From the NCBI GenBank assembly GCA_905202215.1, contig CAJKRG010000037.1:1-29164 (forward strand): 29,164 nucleotides of DNA. The letters are read 5' to 3'. The notes under the pieces are model-generated. The model was not told the origin of the DNA. It searched no databases and saw only the letters and a list, made by a program, of their open reading frames with translations. Shown piece by piece: positions 1 to 9,870 of this stretch. Source of the DNA: an uncultured Porphyromonadaceae bacterium (GTDB lineage Bacteria; Bacteroidota; Bacteroidia; Bacteroidales; Muribaculaceae). Numbering within the stretch: position 1 is the stretch's first letter; every line of letters starts with the position of its first letter. Made by a program: the position numbers and the translations under genes.

Positions 1-1
1 C

Positions 2-3085
<3,084 letters not shown>

Positions 3086-3110
3086 TTATAATTTCTAATC
3101 CTATACAATC

Positions 3111-3149
3111 AGGTGCCGGACGGTCTCAAAGCCGCCCGGCGCTTTATTT
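3111..3149 (+). terminator. Rho-independent terminator of rpoC
   Basis: A GC-rich hairpin has arms GCCGGACGG and CCGCCCGGC (one A-C mismatch) around a loop of 8 nt. GCTTTATTTAT follows. It starts about 30 nt after the rpoC stop and probably ends the rpoBC transcript. Confidence 0.8.
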
Positions 3150-3162
3150 ATGTCGGTATTAG

Positions 3163-3209
3163 AAAAAAAGAATCAAATGCAGGCGCGTGAGCGGACTGCA
3201 TTTGATTCT
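3163..3209 (-). terminator. Strong minus-strand terminator with a perfect 14-bp stem
   Basis: The arms AGAATCAAATGCAG (3169-3182) and CTGCATTTGATTCT (3196-3209) are perfect reverse complements with a 13-nt loop. Read on the minus strand, the hairpin is followed at once by seven T (3163-3169 on the plus strand are A). This is the expected form of an intrinsic terminator for a leftward transcript. No annotated-size gene enters it; the only candidates are the small ORF at 3237-3395 and the RNA at 3446-3542. Confidence 0.8.
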
Positions 3210-3236
3210 GTCGCGAAAGATTATAATGGAGAGATA

Positions 3237-3395
3237 TTATCTGGTGGAATATTTCTTTACGGCAATAATGATGAAGCCGGCATCGATCAGCTCGATGCCG
3301 CGGGAATATTTGTCGGCGACGGACACTGGGGTCGCTTTGTTTCCTTTCTGAAGAGTATGGCTTGTGTTTGGTCTGAGGCGTTTATTGTTGCCCAT
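3237..3395 (-). CDS. Putative small basic protein, 52 aa, function unknown
   Basis: I do not recognise this protein. It begins MGNNKRLRPNTSH and ends IIIAVKKYSTR. The first 20 residues are rich in Lys, Arg and Asn; the C-terminal part has a short hydrophobic run (about residues 36-46) followed by KK. The ATG at 3395 is preferred over the upstream in-frame ATG at 3509, because the extra 38 codons would run through the folded RNA and T-run at 3446-3542. The stop is 28 nt before a strong minus-strand terminator (3163-3209), and a promoter-like box lies about 375 nt upstream. That setting argues for a real gene, but no homologue is recognised and the ORF is short. It could instead be non-coding sequence at the 3' end of a small RNA transcript. 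Confidence 0.35.
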   Translation of the reverse strand: MGNNKRLRPNTSHTLQKGNKATPVSVADKYSRGIELIDAGFIIIAVKKYSTR

Positions 3396-3445
3396 GAAGA
3401 GAGATAAGCCGTCGGGTTCTCTGCTCAGGCATGAGGTCGGTGTAT

Positions 3446-3542
3446 AAAAAAAGCGTGAGAACCATACCTTACAGCCCGTTCTACACTCTGAGGCCCTGGA
3501 ATTGCCCATCGCAGTCGAACGGACAGTGCAGAAGCCTCACGC
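3446..3542 (-). ncRNA. Candidate structured RNA or attenuator closed by a 7-bp stem and T-run
   Basis: On the minus strand GCGTGAG (3542-3536) pairs perfectly with CTCACGC (3459-3453), and seven T follow (3452-3446). Inside, TCCGTTC (3523-3517) can pair with GAACGGG (3481-3475). This leaves an internal loop of 12 and 15 nt and a 35-nt apical region. The shape (closing stem, large bubble, apical stem, T-run) recalls 6S-like RNAs or a transcription attenuator. At 97 nt it is shorter than typical 6S RNA. It lies 50 nt upstream of the small ORF at 3237-3395, so it may control read-through into that ORF. No Rfam family is recognised. Confidence 0.35.
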
Positions 3543-3770
3543 AGAATATGTGTATATACGCCATAAAGCGGCGCTCTCGCGTCGGTCTGTGGTGAAGATT
3601 TACATATCCACATAAGGACATCTACCGCTGTCTCATTTCTGACTGCAATTAGAAATTTTCCAGGTTTCAGAGTGTCAGAAAAGAGCGTCGAGTAAACGCC
3701 TTTTTACTAATGTTGTCGCATCCCTCCCGCTTAGCCCGTGACCGGACTTCTGCCTGGCGGTCTGCAGTCG

Positions 3771-3778
3771 CAAAGATA
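3771..3778 (-). promoter_or_regulatory. Promoter -7 box (TATCTTTG) for the minus-strand small-gene locus
   Basis: TATCTTTG on the minus strand matches the Bacteroidetes -7 consensus TAnnTTTG. It lies just downstream of the carboxyltransferase gene's terminator and points toward 3163. No convincing -33 TTTG lies 19-20 nt upstream, so this is a moderate call. Confidence 0.45.
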
Positions 3779-3814
3779 CTAAACAGTTTCTGAATTTTAT
3801 ATACAATCGCGCAG

Positions 3815-3851
3815 AAAAAACGCCCGGAGCTGGTTTCACTCCGGGCGTTTT
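3815..3851. terminator. Terminator of the carboxyltransferase gene, T-rich on both sides
   Basis: The perfect 9-bp stem CGCCCGGAG/CTCCGGGCG (3821-3829 and 3839-3847) has a 9-nt loop. On the minus strand six T follow (3815-3820), 28 nt after the gene's stop. On the plus strand four T follow, so it could also stop rightward transcription. Confidence 0.88.
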
Positions 3852-3874
3852 CTGTTATATCGGGAATATGGTTA

Positions 3875-5746
3875 TTATTCAAATTCGATGAGAACGGCGT
3901 CGGTGCCGACAACTTCGTCGGGACGGACGAATATGCGCTTTACAACCTGATCTTTTTCGGCTGTTACATCGTTTTCCATCTTCATTGCCTCGTATACGAG
4001 GAGAACCTGGCCTTTCTTGACGGCGTCGCCCGGAGCTACGTCGACCGATATGATACGGCCGCCCATAGGAGCTTTCAGAGTGGGGCCGGTAATGGGAGCT
4101 TGTTCCTCTTTTACCTCTTCTTTCACTTCTGCTACGGGAGCTTCGGCTGCTTTCTTGGCGTTGTATTCATCAGCGCGGAGTTTGCGGAGGAAGCCGTTGG
4201 CCACATTTGGCAGAAGTTCAAGCAGAAGTTCCTCCTCGCGGTTGGCTGCCAGAGGTACGTTGCCGTATTCGGGGAGCGTCGGGTTGGCCGGTTTTTTGTA
4301 CGAACTTACATCATAGGGCTTCTCGACAGGGCTGCCGGTGATTTTTTCGCGGAAAGCGGGATCCACGGGTACCGGAGTGTGGCCATATTCGCCTTTTACG
4401 AGCGAAATGAACTGGTTCGAGGGGTTGGAATAGTCGGGATTGCCTTTCTTGCGGTCGAGAGCCACGCTGACGGCCTGTGAGCCTACGATCTGGCTGGTCG
4501 GAGTCACCAGAGGCACAAGGCCTGCATCGCGGCGAACCATGGGGATAAGCTTCATGGCGTCTTCGAGGAGGTCGTCGGCACCGAGAGCCTTGAGCTGGGC
4601 TACCATGTTGGAGTACATGCCGCCGGGAACTTCGGCGTTCTTGACGATTTCGTTGGGCTTGGGGAAGCCGAAATATGCTTCGATTGCGTGACAGGCGTCG
4701 AGGAGTTCCTCTTCGTTGAGGGCCTTGGCGGCTGCGATGGCGCGGTCGAACTGAGCGTCGATTTCGGCGGGAAGGGTGTCGTGAAGAGGATCGAAGTCGC
4801 GCTGCATGTGATCTTTGTGGAGGTCGAATGCGGCCAAAGAGCGACGTGCGGCAAGAAGGTTCTTGCGGATTTCGCCTACGGCTTCCATGTTGGCTTCCAC
4901 CTCAACGCCAAGTTTCTTGGCAAAGATGTATATAAGTTCGATAGCGGGTGCTGCCGAACCACCTCCGAACCACCATATGTTGGTGTCGAGAATGTCGACG
5001 CCGTTGATGATGGCCATTACGCTTGAGGCAAGACCGTAGCCGGGAGTACAGTGGGTGTGGAAGTCGACGGGCACCTTGAGGGCCGCTTTGAGCTTGGAGA
5101 TAATCGAGGCGGCACGGAGCGGATTTACAAGTCCGGCCATGTCTTTGAGGGTGATTATCTTTGCGCCGAGGCGTTCCATCTCGACGGCTTTTTCGACGAA
5201 GTATTCGTCGGTGAATATCTTTTCGGGTTCAGCGGCCTTCTTGCCGAAGAGGCGGCCGAAGAAACCGGGCTTGGGACCTTCCTCGGTCTTGGGATCGACG
5301 GTGTAGCATACGGCGCCGTCGGCGATACCGCCAAGCTCGTTGATGAGGCGGATGGATTCGCGCACATTGTCGATGTCGTTGAGGGCATCGAAGATACGCA
5401 TCACATTCAGACCGTTGGCGATAGCTTCTTTATAGAAACCTTCGAGCACATAGTCGGGGTAGGGCACATAGCCGAAGAGGTTTCTGCCACGCGAGAGAGC
5501 CGAAAGCAGCGATTTTCCCTTCATGGCCTTCGAGATGATGCGCAGACGATCCCAGGGCGATTCGCCGAGATAGCGCATTACGGAGTCGGGAACTGCGCCG
5601 CCCCATACTTCCATGATGTAGAAACCGGCGTTCTCGTAGTAGGGAAGCAGCTTGTCGATTTCAGCCTGGCTCAGACGTGTTGCGAAGAGCGATTGCTGTC
5701 CGTCGCGAAGTGTCAGGTCGCGGATTTTCAGTTTGCGTTGTGCCAT
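3875..5746 (-). CDS. oadA: Biotin-dependent carboxyltransferase, oxaloacetate decarboxylase alpha / pyruvate carboxylase subunit B type
   Basis: This cytoplasmic enzyme of 623 aa moves CO2 between oxaloacetate (or another 2-oxo acid) and a biotin on its own C-terminal domain. The carboxyltransferase (TIM barrel) domain covers about residues 1-300. It has LTLRDGQQS (11-19, metal-binding Asp15), KDMAGL (carbamyl-lysine candidate Lys201) and HTHCTPGYG (metal ligands His230 and His232). A conserved carboxylase domain follows. A Glu/Ala/Pro-rich linker (about 525-552) leads to the biotinyl domain with EAMKMEN (biotinyl Lys589). An inserted basic loop (about 152-176, around GFFGRLFGKK) sits in the barrel between CYT and the Lys motif. 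No biotin carboxylase or Na+-pump beta subunit lies beside it, so the partner must be encoded elsewhere. The gene stands alone, with its own -7 box and terminator. The exact substrate cannot be fixed from sequence. Confidence 0.9.
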   Translation of the reverse strand: MAQRKLKIRDLTLRDGQQSLFATRLSQAEIDKLLPYYENAGFYIMEVWGGAVPDSVMRYLGESPWDRLRIISKAMKGKSLLSALSRGRNLFGYVPYPDYVLEGFYKEAIANGLNVMRIFDALNDIDNVRESIRLINELGGIADGAVCYTVDPKTEEGPKPGFFGRLFGKKAAEPEKIFTDEYFVEKAVEMERLGAKIITLKDMAGLVNPLRAASIISKLKAALKVPVDFHTHCTPGYGLASSVMAIINGVDILDTNIWWFGGGSAAPAIELIYIFAKKLGVEVEANMEAVGEIRKNLLAARRSLAAFDLHKDHMQRDFDPLHDTLPAEIDAQFDRAIAAAKALNEEELLDACHAIEAYFGFPKPNEIVKNAEVPGGMYSNMVAQLKALGADDLLEDAMKLIPMVRRDAGLVPLVTPTSQIVGSQAVSVALDRKKGNPDYSNPSNQFISLVKGEYGHTPVPVDPAFREKITGSPVEKPYDVSSYKKPANPTLPEYGNVPLAANREEELLLELLPNVANGFLRKLRADEYNAKKAAEAPVAEVKEEVKEEQAPITGPTLKAPMGGRIISVDVAPGDAVKKGQVLLVYEAMKMENDVTAEKDQVVKRIFVRPDEVVGTDAVLIEFE

Positions 5747-5824
5747 ATTGTTTTTAATTATTTAATATGTTGGCTATTTACGATCAATGTTAGTTGATAG
5801 TTGCCCTTAGGATAAATGTGTATG

Positions 5825-5832
5825 CAAATATA
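5825..5832 (-). promoter_or_regulatory. Promoter -7 box (TATATTTG) upstream of oadA
   Basis: TATATTTG on the minus strand fits TAnnTTTG and predicts a leader of roughly 70 nt before the oadA ATG at 5746. No clear -33 element is seen. The AT-rich sequence from 5833 to 6084 shows no ORF or RNA that I can support, only a 7-bp inverted repeat (AAAACAA/TTGTTTT, 5950-5977). Confidence 0.5.
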
Positions 5833-6084
5833 GGGTCAATTTCCGAATTAAAGAAATAATTCCGCATTAATTTAATCAGAAAAGTCAAATGTCAGCGAGG
5901 AGTTCGGTGAATTATATATATCTTAGATCATTATATGTTGGTGTTCTCTAAAACAAGATCAAACTTACTATTGTTTTGAGCTGGCGCCGAGGTCAGAACT
6001 TCAATATGGTTGCTTTTTGAGTTTGGTTCAAAATTGTGATTCCGAGTTCGCCGAAAGTCCCAAAAGTGAAAGCTGTATTTTTTA

Positions 6085-6115
6085 TTGGCGGATTGCGGGA
6101 AAATGCTTAACTTTG
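6085..6115 (+). promoter_or_regulatory. Promoter of tRNA-Leu (TTGG-N19-TAACTTTG)
   Basis: A -33-like TTGG (6085-6088) is followed after 19 nt by TAACTTTG (6108-6115), a full match to TAnnTTTG. The tRNA 5' end at 6128 lies 12 nt downstream, so the transcript would have only a very short 5' leader. Confidence 0.7.
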
Positions 6116-6127
6116 CCGTGTCTATTA

Positions 6128-6210
6128 GCCCGAATGGTGGAATGGTAGACACGAGGGACTTAAAATCCCTTGGCCATTAGGCTGTGTGGGTTCGAGTCCC
6201 ACTTCGGGTA
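6128..6210 (+). tRNA. tRNA-Leu, anticodon UAA
   Basis: The 83-nt sequence folds as a class II tRNA. The acceptor stem GCCCGAA/TTCGGGT ends in a G-U pair with discriminator A. The D arm contains GGTGGAATGGTAGACAC. The anticodon stem AGGGA/TCCCT holds loop CTTAAAA, with anticodon TAA at 6161-6163. A long variable arm and the T arm GTGGG-TTCGAGT-CCCAC follow. Type II with anticodon UAA means leucine. The 3' CCA is not encoded and must be added by the cca product at 15420-16859. Confidence 0.97.
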
Positions 6211-6225
6211 CTTTTTTAAGACTTT

Positions 6226-6273
6226 GAATTATGGATTTTGAATTGTTCATTCTTGATTCATAATTCTTTTTTT
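6226..6273 (+). terminator. AT-rich inverted repeat and T-run after tRNA-Leu
   Basis: GAATTATG (6226-6233) and CATAATTC (6259-6266) are perfect reverse complements, and seven T follow (6267-6273). It probably terminates the tRNA transcript. The stem is AT-only apart from two G-C pairs and resembles the ATTCATAATTC-type filler repeats common between Bacteroidetes genes. Confidence 0.5.
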
Positions 6274-6286
6274 ATTCAGCACTATT

Positions 6287-6565
6287 ATGGTAGAAAAGAC
6301 ATCAGACGGTGTTAAGCACGTCGATTTCACTCCTTGCGGAGTGTGCTCCAAACGTATCAATTTCGAGATAGACGCCGAGGGCAAACTGCATAATGTCGGA
6401 TTTACCGGCGGTTGCCCGGGCAATACTCACGGCGTGGCTATTCTCTGTGAAGGTGCGGATGCTGCCGAAACCGTAGCGCGTCTGCGCGGCATCGACTGCC
6501 GCGGCCGCGGTACCTCATGCCCCGATCAATTGGCTCAGGCCATCGAAATCGGTTTGTTGGGCTGA
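6287..6565 (+). CDS. TSCPD domain protein (TIGR03905-like), function unknown
   Basis: This 92-aa protein has the small-domain signature the family is named for, TSCPDQLAQAI, near its C-terminus. Earlier come CGVCSKRINFEI (Cys17, Cys20) and FTGGCPGNTHGVA, plus C in GIDCRGRG. The conserved cysteines and GGC.GN motif could bind a metal or nucleotide, and similar domains occur fused to ribonucleotide reductase-type proteins, but the role of the stand-alone form is not established. The ATG at 6287 follows the tRNA terminator by 13 nt, so either it reads through from the tRNA promoter or a weak promoter is missed. The length is normal for the family. Confidence 0.85.
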   Translation: MVEKTSDGVKHVDFTPCGVCSKRINFEIDAEGKLHNVGFTGGCPGNTHGVAILCEGADAAETVARLRGIDCRGRGTSCPDQLAQAIEIGLLG

Positions 6566-6573
6566 CTGGAGCA

Positions 6574-6601
6574 CCGTTTATTGTTTAAATTCGGTAAACG
6601 G
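6574..6601 (+). terminator. Weak hairpin after the TSCPD gene
   Basis: CCGTTTA (6574-6580) pairs perfectly with TAAACGG (6595-6601) across a 14-nt loop, 8 nt after the stop. There is no T-run on the plus strand. It lies between two convergent genes (rsgA ends at 6640). Confidence 0.35.
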
Positions 6602-6639
6602 AACTACTCGTCAGCCTGATTGTCTGTCTGCCTAATGTA

Positions 6640-7584
6640 TCAAAAGGGCTTGCGGTATTTGTCGGCGCCTTCGCGGGTTTCGTCGAGTATGCTGAGATAG
6701 GAGGCGTAGCGGCTCTGGGCTATGCGTTGTTGGTCGAGAGCTTCGAGTACGGCGCAACCGGGCTCATGGGTGTGAGTGCAGTTTCCGAAGCGGCATTCCT
6801 CCGACAGTCTGAATATTTCAGGGAAATAATGTCCTACTTCTTCGGTCGCGAATTCGACAGTGCCGAAGCCGCGTACTCCGGGTGTGTCGATGATTTCGCC
6901 TCCGCCGGGCAGATCGAACATCTCGGAGAATGTGGTGGTGTGCATGCCGGTGTCGTGTGCGGCCGATATTTCGCCGGTACGCAGGTCGAGGCCGGGTATG
7001 AGTGCATTGATGAGTGTGGTCTTGCCAACACCTGAGTTACCCGACATTAGACTTGTCTTTCCCGAAAGGATTTCGCGAAGACTGTCCATGCCTTCGCCTG
7101 TGGATGCCGATACCCCGACAGCCTTATATCCTATCGACCTGTAAAGGCCGAGAACGGCCTCGAGCAGTTCGCGGTCTTCGGGATCGGAGAGAAGGTCGAT
7201 CTTGTTGATGACCAGCACTGCCGGTACATTGTATGCCTCGGCTGTAGCCAGGAAGCGGTCTATGAATGTGAGAGGAGTGGAAGGGTGCGCAAGAGTAGCC
7301 ACAAGCACGGCGCAATCGAGGTTGGCGGCTATGATATGGGCCGCTTTCGAGAGGTTTGTCGAACGCCTTATTATATAATTGCGCCGTGGCAGCACTGCTG
7401 TGATGAAAGCCACGCCGTCCTGACCTGGTGCGCCGGTATCGACGCGGTCGCCTACGGCCACCGGATTGGTGGTCCGAAGGCCCTTTATCCTGAAATTGCC
7501 TTTGACCTTGCAAGGCACCTCGGCGCCTGAATCAAGACGCACTATATATTGAGAGCCGGTGTTGCGTATGACTGTTCCTTCCAT
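6640..7584 (-). CDS. rsgA: Ribosome small subunit-dependent GTPase A
   Basis: RsgA (YjeQ) is a GTPase that checks and helps mature the 30S subunit late in assembly. The 314 aa match the usual length. An N-terminal OB-fold (about 1-65) comes first. The circularly permuted G domain has G4 NKID (127-130) before the P-loop GNSGVGKT (182-189) and G3 DTPG (233-236). The C-terminal zinc site is Cys264, Cys269, His271, Cys277 in CRFGNCTHTHEPGC. The permuted order is diagnostic. It is transcribed alone, with a -7 box only 8 nt from the ATG, so the message may be nearly leaderless. Confidence 0.97.
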   Translation of the reverse strand: MEGTVIRNTGSQYIVRLDSGAEVPCKVKGNFRIKGLRTTNPVAVGDRVDTGAPGQDGVAFITAVLPRRNYIIRRSTNLSKAAHIIAANLDCAVLVATLAHPSTPLTFIDRFLATAEAYNVPAVLVINKIDLLSDPEDRELLEAVLGLYRSIGYKAVGVSASTGEGMDSLREILSGKTSLMSGNSGVGKTTLINALIPGLDLRTGEISAAHDTGMHTTTFSEMFDLPGGGEIIDTPGVRGFGTVEFATEEVGHYFPEIFRLSEECRFGNCTHTHEPGCAVLEALDQQRIAQSRYASYLSILDETREGADKYRKPF

Positions 7585-7591
7585 AGTTCTG

Positions 7592-7599
7592 CAAAAGTA
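7592..7599 (-). promoter_or_regulatory. Promoter -7 box (TACTTTTG) of rsgA
   Basis: TACTTTTG on the minus strand ends 7 nt before the rsgA ATG (7584). If used, the start site falls on or next to the start codon. No clear -33 box lies 19-20 nt upstream. Confidence 0.5.
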
Positions 7600-7702
7600 G
7601 TGAAAGTATAGATAAAAAAGCCCCGCGAACAGCCTTAAAAAACAGTCGGATCCGAAATTTCAGTTATATACGGATAAAAATTAACACAAAAGACCGTGAT
7701 TA

Positions 7703-7734
7703 TTTGGTGTTTTGGAAAAAAAGTCGTTACTTTG
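7703..7734 (+). promoter_or_regulatory. Promoter of the rpmB-rpmG operon
   Basis: TTTG (7703-7706) is followed 20-21 nt later by TACTTTG (7728-7734), close to the Bacteroidetes -33/-7 pair. It predicts a leader of roughly 125 nt before rpmB. Confidence 0.6.
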
Positions 7735-7777
7735 CACTCTGTTTTGTGGCCCATCCTTAAAAGGTGTCCGGAAAAGA

Positions 7778-7817
7778 TGCAGCCGGGTGCCGATATGAGA
7801 ATGTGATGACGGCTGCA
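7778..7817 (+). promoter_or_regulatory. Hairpin in the leader of the rpmB operon
   Basis: TGCAGCCG (7778-7785) and CGGCTGCA (7810-7817) are perfect 8-bp reverse complements enclosing 24 nt. They lie between the promoter and the rpmB ATG. There is no T-run, so it is not a terminator. A ribosomal-protein autoregulatory site is a reasonable guess but unproven. Confidence 0.4.
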
Positions 7818-7866
7818 ACCACTTGACGCATAAAAGATAAAAAAGAACGATAAACCATTAACAGCC

Positions 7867-8124
7867 ATGTCAAAGATTTGTCAGATCACCGGCAAAAAAG
7901 CGATTGTGGGTAATAACGTTTCGCACTCGAAACGTCGCACCAAACGCAAATTTAATGTGAATCTCTTCACCAAGAAGTTCTATTGGGTAGAACGCGACTC
8001 ATGGATCAGCCTCACCATTTCGGCTGCCGGACTCCGCACCATCAACAAGCTCGGTCTCAACGAAGCCCTCAAGCAGGCTTGCGAGAGCGGCTATGTAAAA
8101 GAGAATGACATCTATTACCTCTAA
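7867..8124 (+). CDS. rpmB: 50S ribosomal protein L28 (bL28)
   Basis: This 85-aa basic protein of the large ribosomal subunit opens with MSKICQITGKKAIVGNNVSHSKRR-type sequence, the bL28 signature, and continues with FNVNLFTKKFY and the ISAAGLRTINK segment. It is the first gene of a three-gene unit. The A-rich stretch before the ATG (AAAAAAGAACGATAAACC) replaces a Shine-Dalgarno site, as is usual in this phylum. Confidence 0.96.
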   Translation: MSKICQITGKKAIVGNNVSHSKRRTKRKFNVNLFTKKFYWVERDSWISLTISAAGLRTINKLGLNEALKQACESGYVKENDIYYL

Positions 8125-8144
8125 CCTCAAATAATTGACAGAAA

Positions 8145-8333
8145 ATGGCAAAGAAAGCAAAAGGCAATCGCGTACAGGTGATTCTTGAATGCACTGAGCA
8201 CAAGGCCAGCGGTATGCCCGGTACATCGCGATACATCACTACCAAAAACCGCAAAAACACCACCGAGAGACTCGAGCTTAAGAAATACAACCCCATTCTT
8301 AAGCGTATGACCATCCACAAAGAAATAAAATAA
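8145..8333 (+). CDS. rpmG: 50S ribosomal protein L33 (bL33)
   Basis: This 62-aa protein has the bL33 pattern: a VQVILECTEHKA strand, then SRYITTKNRKNTTERLELKKYNP. Only one cysteine is present, so it lacks the four-cysteine zinc ribbon and is the zinc-independent form. It starts 20 nt after rpmB and belongs to the same transcript. Confidence 0.95.
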   Translation: MAKKAKGNRVQVILECTEHKASGMPGTSRYITTKNRKNTTERLELKKYNPILKRMTIHKEIK

Positions 8334-8344
8334 GAATCTAAGAT

Positions 8345-8494
8345 ATGGCAAAGAAAACCGTTGCATCGCTTCAGAAAGGCGAAGGCCGTACCTACAGCAA
8401 GGTCATCAAGATGGTGAAGTCGCCCAAGACAGGCGCTTACATCTTCAAGGAAGAAATGGTTCCTAACGACGCCGTCAAGGAAGCCCTCAAATAA
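8345..8494 (+). CDS. DUF4295 family small protein
   Basis: This 49-aa protein (MAKKTVASLQKGEGRTYSKV... ending NDAVKEALK) matches the short lysine-rich DUF4295 family found right after rpmG in Bacteroidetes. The role is unknown; its size, basic charge and fixed position after two ribosomal proteins suggest a ribosome-linked function, which is inference. The ATG is 11 nt after the rpmG stop, and a terminator follows the TAA by 20 nt. Confidence 0.88.
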   Translation: MAKKTVASLQKGEGRTYSKVIKMVKSPKTGAYIFKEEMVPNDAVKEALK

Positions 8495-8514
8495 TTCATT
8501 CTCCCTACAGAATC

Positions 8515-8552
8515 AAAAGCGGAGCGTCCCATCACAGGGTTGCTCCGCTTTT
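8515..8552. terminator. Bidirectional terminator between the rpmB operon and recX
   Basis: A perfect 11-bp stem, AAAAGCGGAGC (8515-8525) with GCTCCGCTTTT (8542-8552), carries A-tract and T-tract arms, so it can work in both directions. It serves the convergent ends of the DUF4295 gene (8494) and recX (8573). Confidence 0.88.
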
Positions 8553-8572
8553 GGTTTATCGTGTCGCTCGTT

Positions 8573-9019
8573 TCAGCGTGGAATGAGCGGAAAAACCATG
8601 GATGGCTCGAATCCGCGCGAGATGGCATAACGCGCTATAGATGTGCGTGCGGCATGGTCGAGCGGAGCAGTATATGTGCGTGCTTTTTTTGCGATTATGG
8701 CCCGGAGCGCGGCGATATAGTCGTGTTCGCTGATCTGGCCGATAGCGTCGCGGATAGTTTCGGCGCTTATGCGTTTGCGCCGCAGTTCGATTTCGATTTT
8801 TCGCCGGCCCCAGTGCTGATTGCGGAATTTCTGCCGTGCAAAAGCCAGGGCATAGCGCCGGTCATCGATCAGTCGTTGTGCTTGCAGAGTGGCGAGCACG
8901 TCTGCGATATCACCGGTTGTAAGCCCTTTGGCTCGCAGTTTGGCGGATATTTCCGCACTACAATATTCGGCCTTATTGCAGAGTGTTGTAGCGTAGTTGT
9001 AGGCTTGTTCGGATGTCAT
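8573..9019 (-). CDS. recX: Regulatory protein RecX
   Basis: RecX binds RecA filaments and limits recombination. The 148 aa carry the RecX three-helix repeats: AEISAKLRAKGLTTGDIADVLA, then LIDDRRYALAFARQKF and WGRRKIEIELRRKRIS, the conserved core. The ATG overlaps the prmC stop (ATGA), so it is translationally coupled as the last gene of the obgE unit. recA is not in the window. Confidence 0.9.
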   Translation of the reverse strand: MTSEQAYNYATTLCNKAEYCSAEISAKLRAKGLTTGDIADVLATLQAQRLIDDRRYALAFARQKFRNQHWGRRKIEIELRRKRISAETIRDAIGQISEHDYIAALRAIIAKKARTYTAPLDHAARTSIARYAISRGFEPSMVFPLIPR

Positions 9020-9870
9020 GGACGTGTGGCGATGGCGTAGCGAATATTGCCGCGGAAATCACGGAGAATTTCGATGTCGGTATAGCCCTCACCGGCGAGC
9101 AATTGCTGCATCTGAGGACCGAAATTCTGGTTTATCTCGAAGAAAAGGCTGCCGCCGGGCACAAGGGCTTTCATGGCGTAGGCCGCAATGGCCCGGTAGA
9201 AGCGTAGCGGGTCGCTGTCGGGCACGAAGAGTGCCGAGAGCGGCTCGTAGTCGAGCACACGGGCATCCATGTCGGCGCGTTCGCTATCGGTGACATATGG
9301 CGGATTGCTTACTATTATATCGTAGCATGGCACGACCGGCGGTTCTGCCGACAGTATGTCCTCGTGTTCGAAATTAATCCGTACTTTGAGATTGGCTGCA
9401 TTTTCGCGGGCCACAGCGAGAGCTGCCTCGGAAATATCCACAGCATCTATTCTGGCAAAAGGCAGTGCGCGGGCAAGCGATATGGCTATACAGCCCGACC
9501 CGGTACCGATATCGAGCACGTGCAGATCGCTGCGGCTGCCGTAGCGATCGGTTATCATGTCGACGAGTCCGGCTGTCTCGGGACGCGGTATCAGCACGGC
9601 TGGAGTCACCGTGTAGCTGTTGCCCATGAACAATGCACGGCCAACGGCATACTGCACCGGTTCGCCGTTTTCTATTTTCGTGGCCACGGTGTCGAGCTTC
9701 GCTTGCATGAAGGGTGACAGTTTTCGGTCGCCGTCGGCGAAGAGGGTAGTGCGGCTGTAGCCGCCTACGTCCTCCATCACAATTGAAGCGGCGCTGTCGG
9801 CTTCGCCTTTTGGGAGCGTTTTAGCCAGGACCTCACGCAGTTGACGGTAATATTGTCCGATTGTTATCAT
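9016..9870 (-). CDS. prmC: Peptide chain release factor N5-glutamine methyltransferase
   Basis: PrmC (HemK) uses S-adenosylmethionine to methylate the GGQ glutamine of RF1 and RF2. The 284 aa show an N-terminal helical domain, then PVQYAVG (71-77), IPRPET (94-99), the SAM-binding loop DIGTGSGCIA (120-129) and the catalytic NPPY (189-192). These mark a class I N5-glutamine methyltransferase. Start and stop overlap with obgE and recX as ATGA on both sides, so the three are likely co-translated. Confidence 0.96.
   Translation of the reverse strand: MITIGQYYRQLREVLAKTLPKGEADSAASIVMEDVGGYSRTTLFADGDRKLSPFMQAKLDTVATKIENGEPVQYAVGRALFMGNSYTVTPAVLIPRPETAGLVDMITDRYGSRSDLHVLDIGTGSGCIAISLARALPFARIDAVDISEAALAVARENAANLKVRINFEHEDILSAEPPVVPCYDIIVSNPPYVTDSERADMDARVLDYEPLSALFVPDSDPLRFYRAIAAYAMKALVPGGSLFFEINQNFGPQMQQLLAGEGYTDIEILRDFRGNIRYAIATRP

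Noticed and set aside
3150..3407. Plus-strand ORF of 85 codons after rpoC
   Set aside because: It starts inside the tail of the rpoC terminator and runs through the 14-bp terminator hairpin; the protein shows no family pattern, and the minus-strand ORF fits the signals better.
3163..3780. tmRNA, RNase P RNA or SRP RNA in the rpoC-oadA gap
   Set aside because: I looked for the tmRNA tag and ends, the RNase P GAGGAAAGTCC block and the SRP GGAA loop region on both strands; none is present.
5051..5797. 248-codon plus-strand ORF
   Set aside because: It is antisense to oadA, whose motifs are complete; long shadow frames are common in this codon usage.
7635..7868. 77-codon minus-strand ORF before rpmB
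   Set aside because: It is antisense to the rpmB promoter and leader and has no domain pattern.
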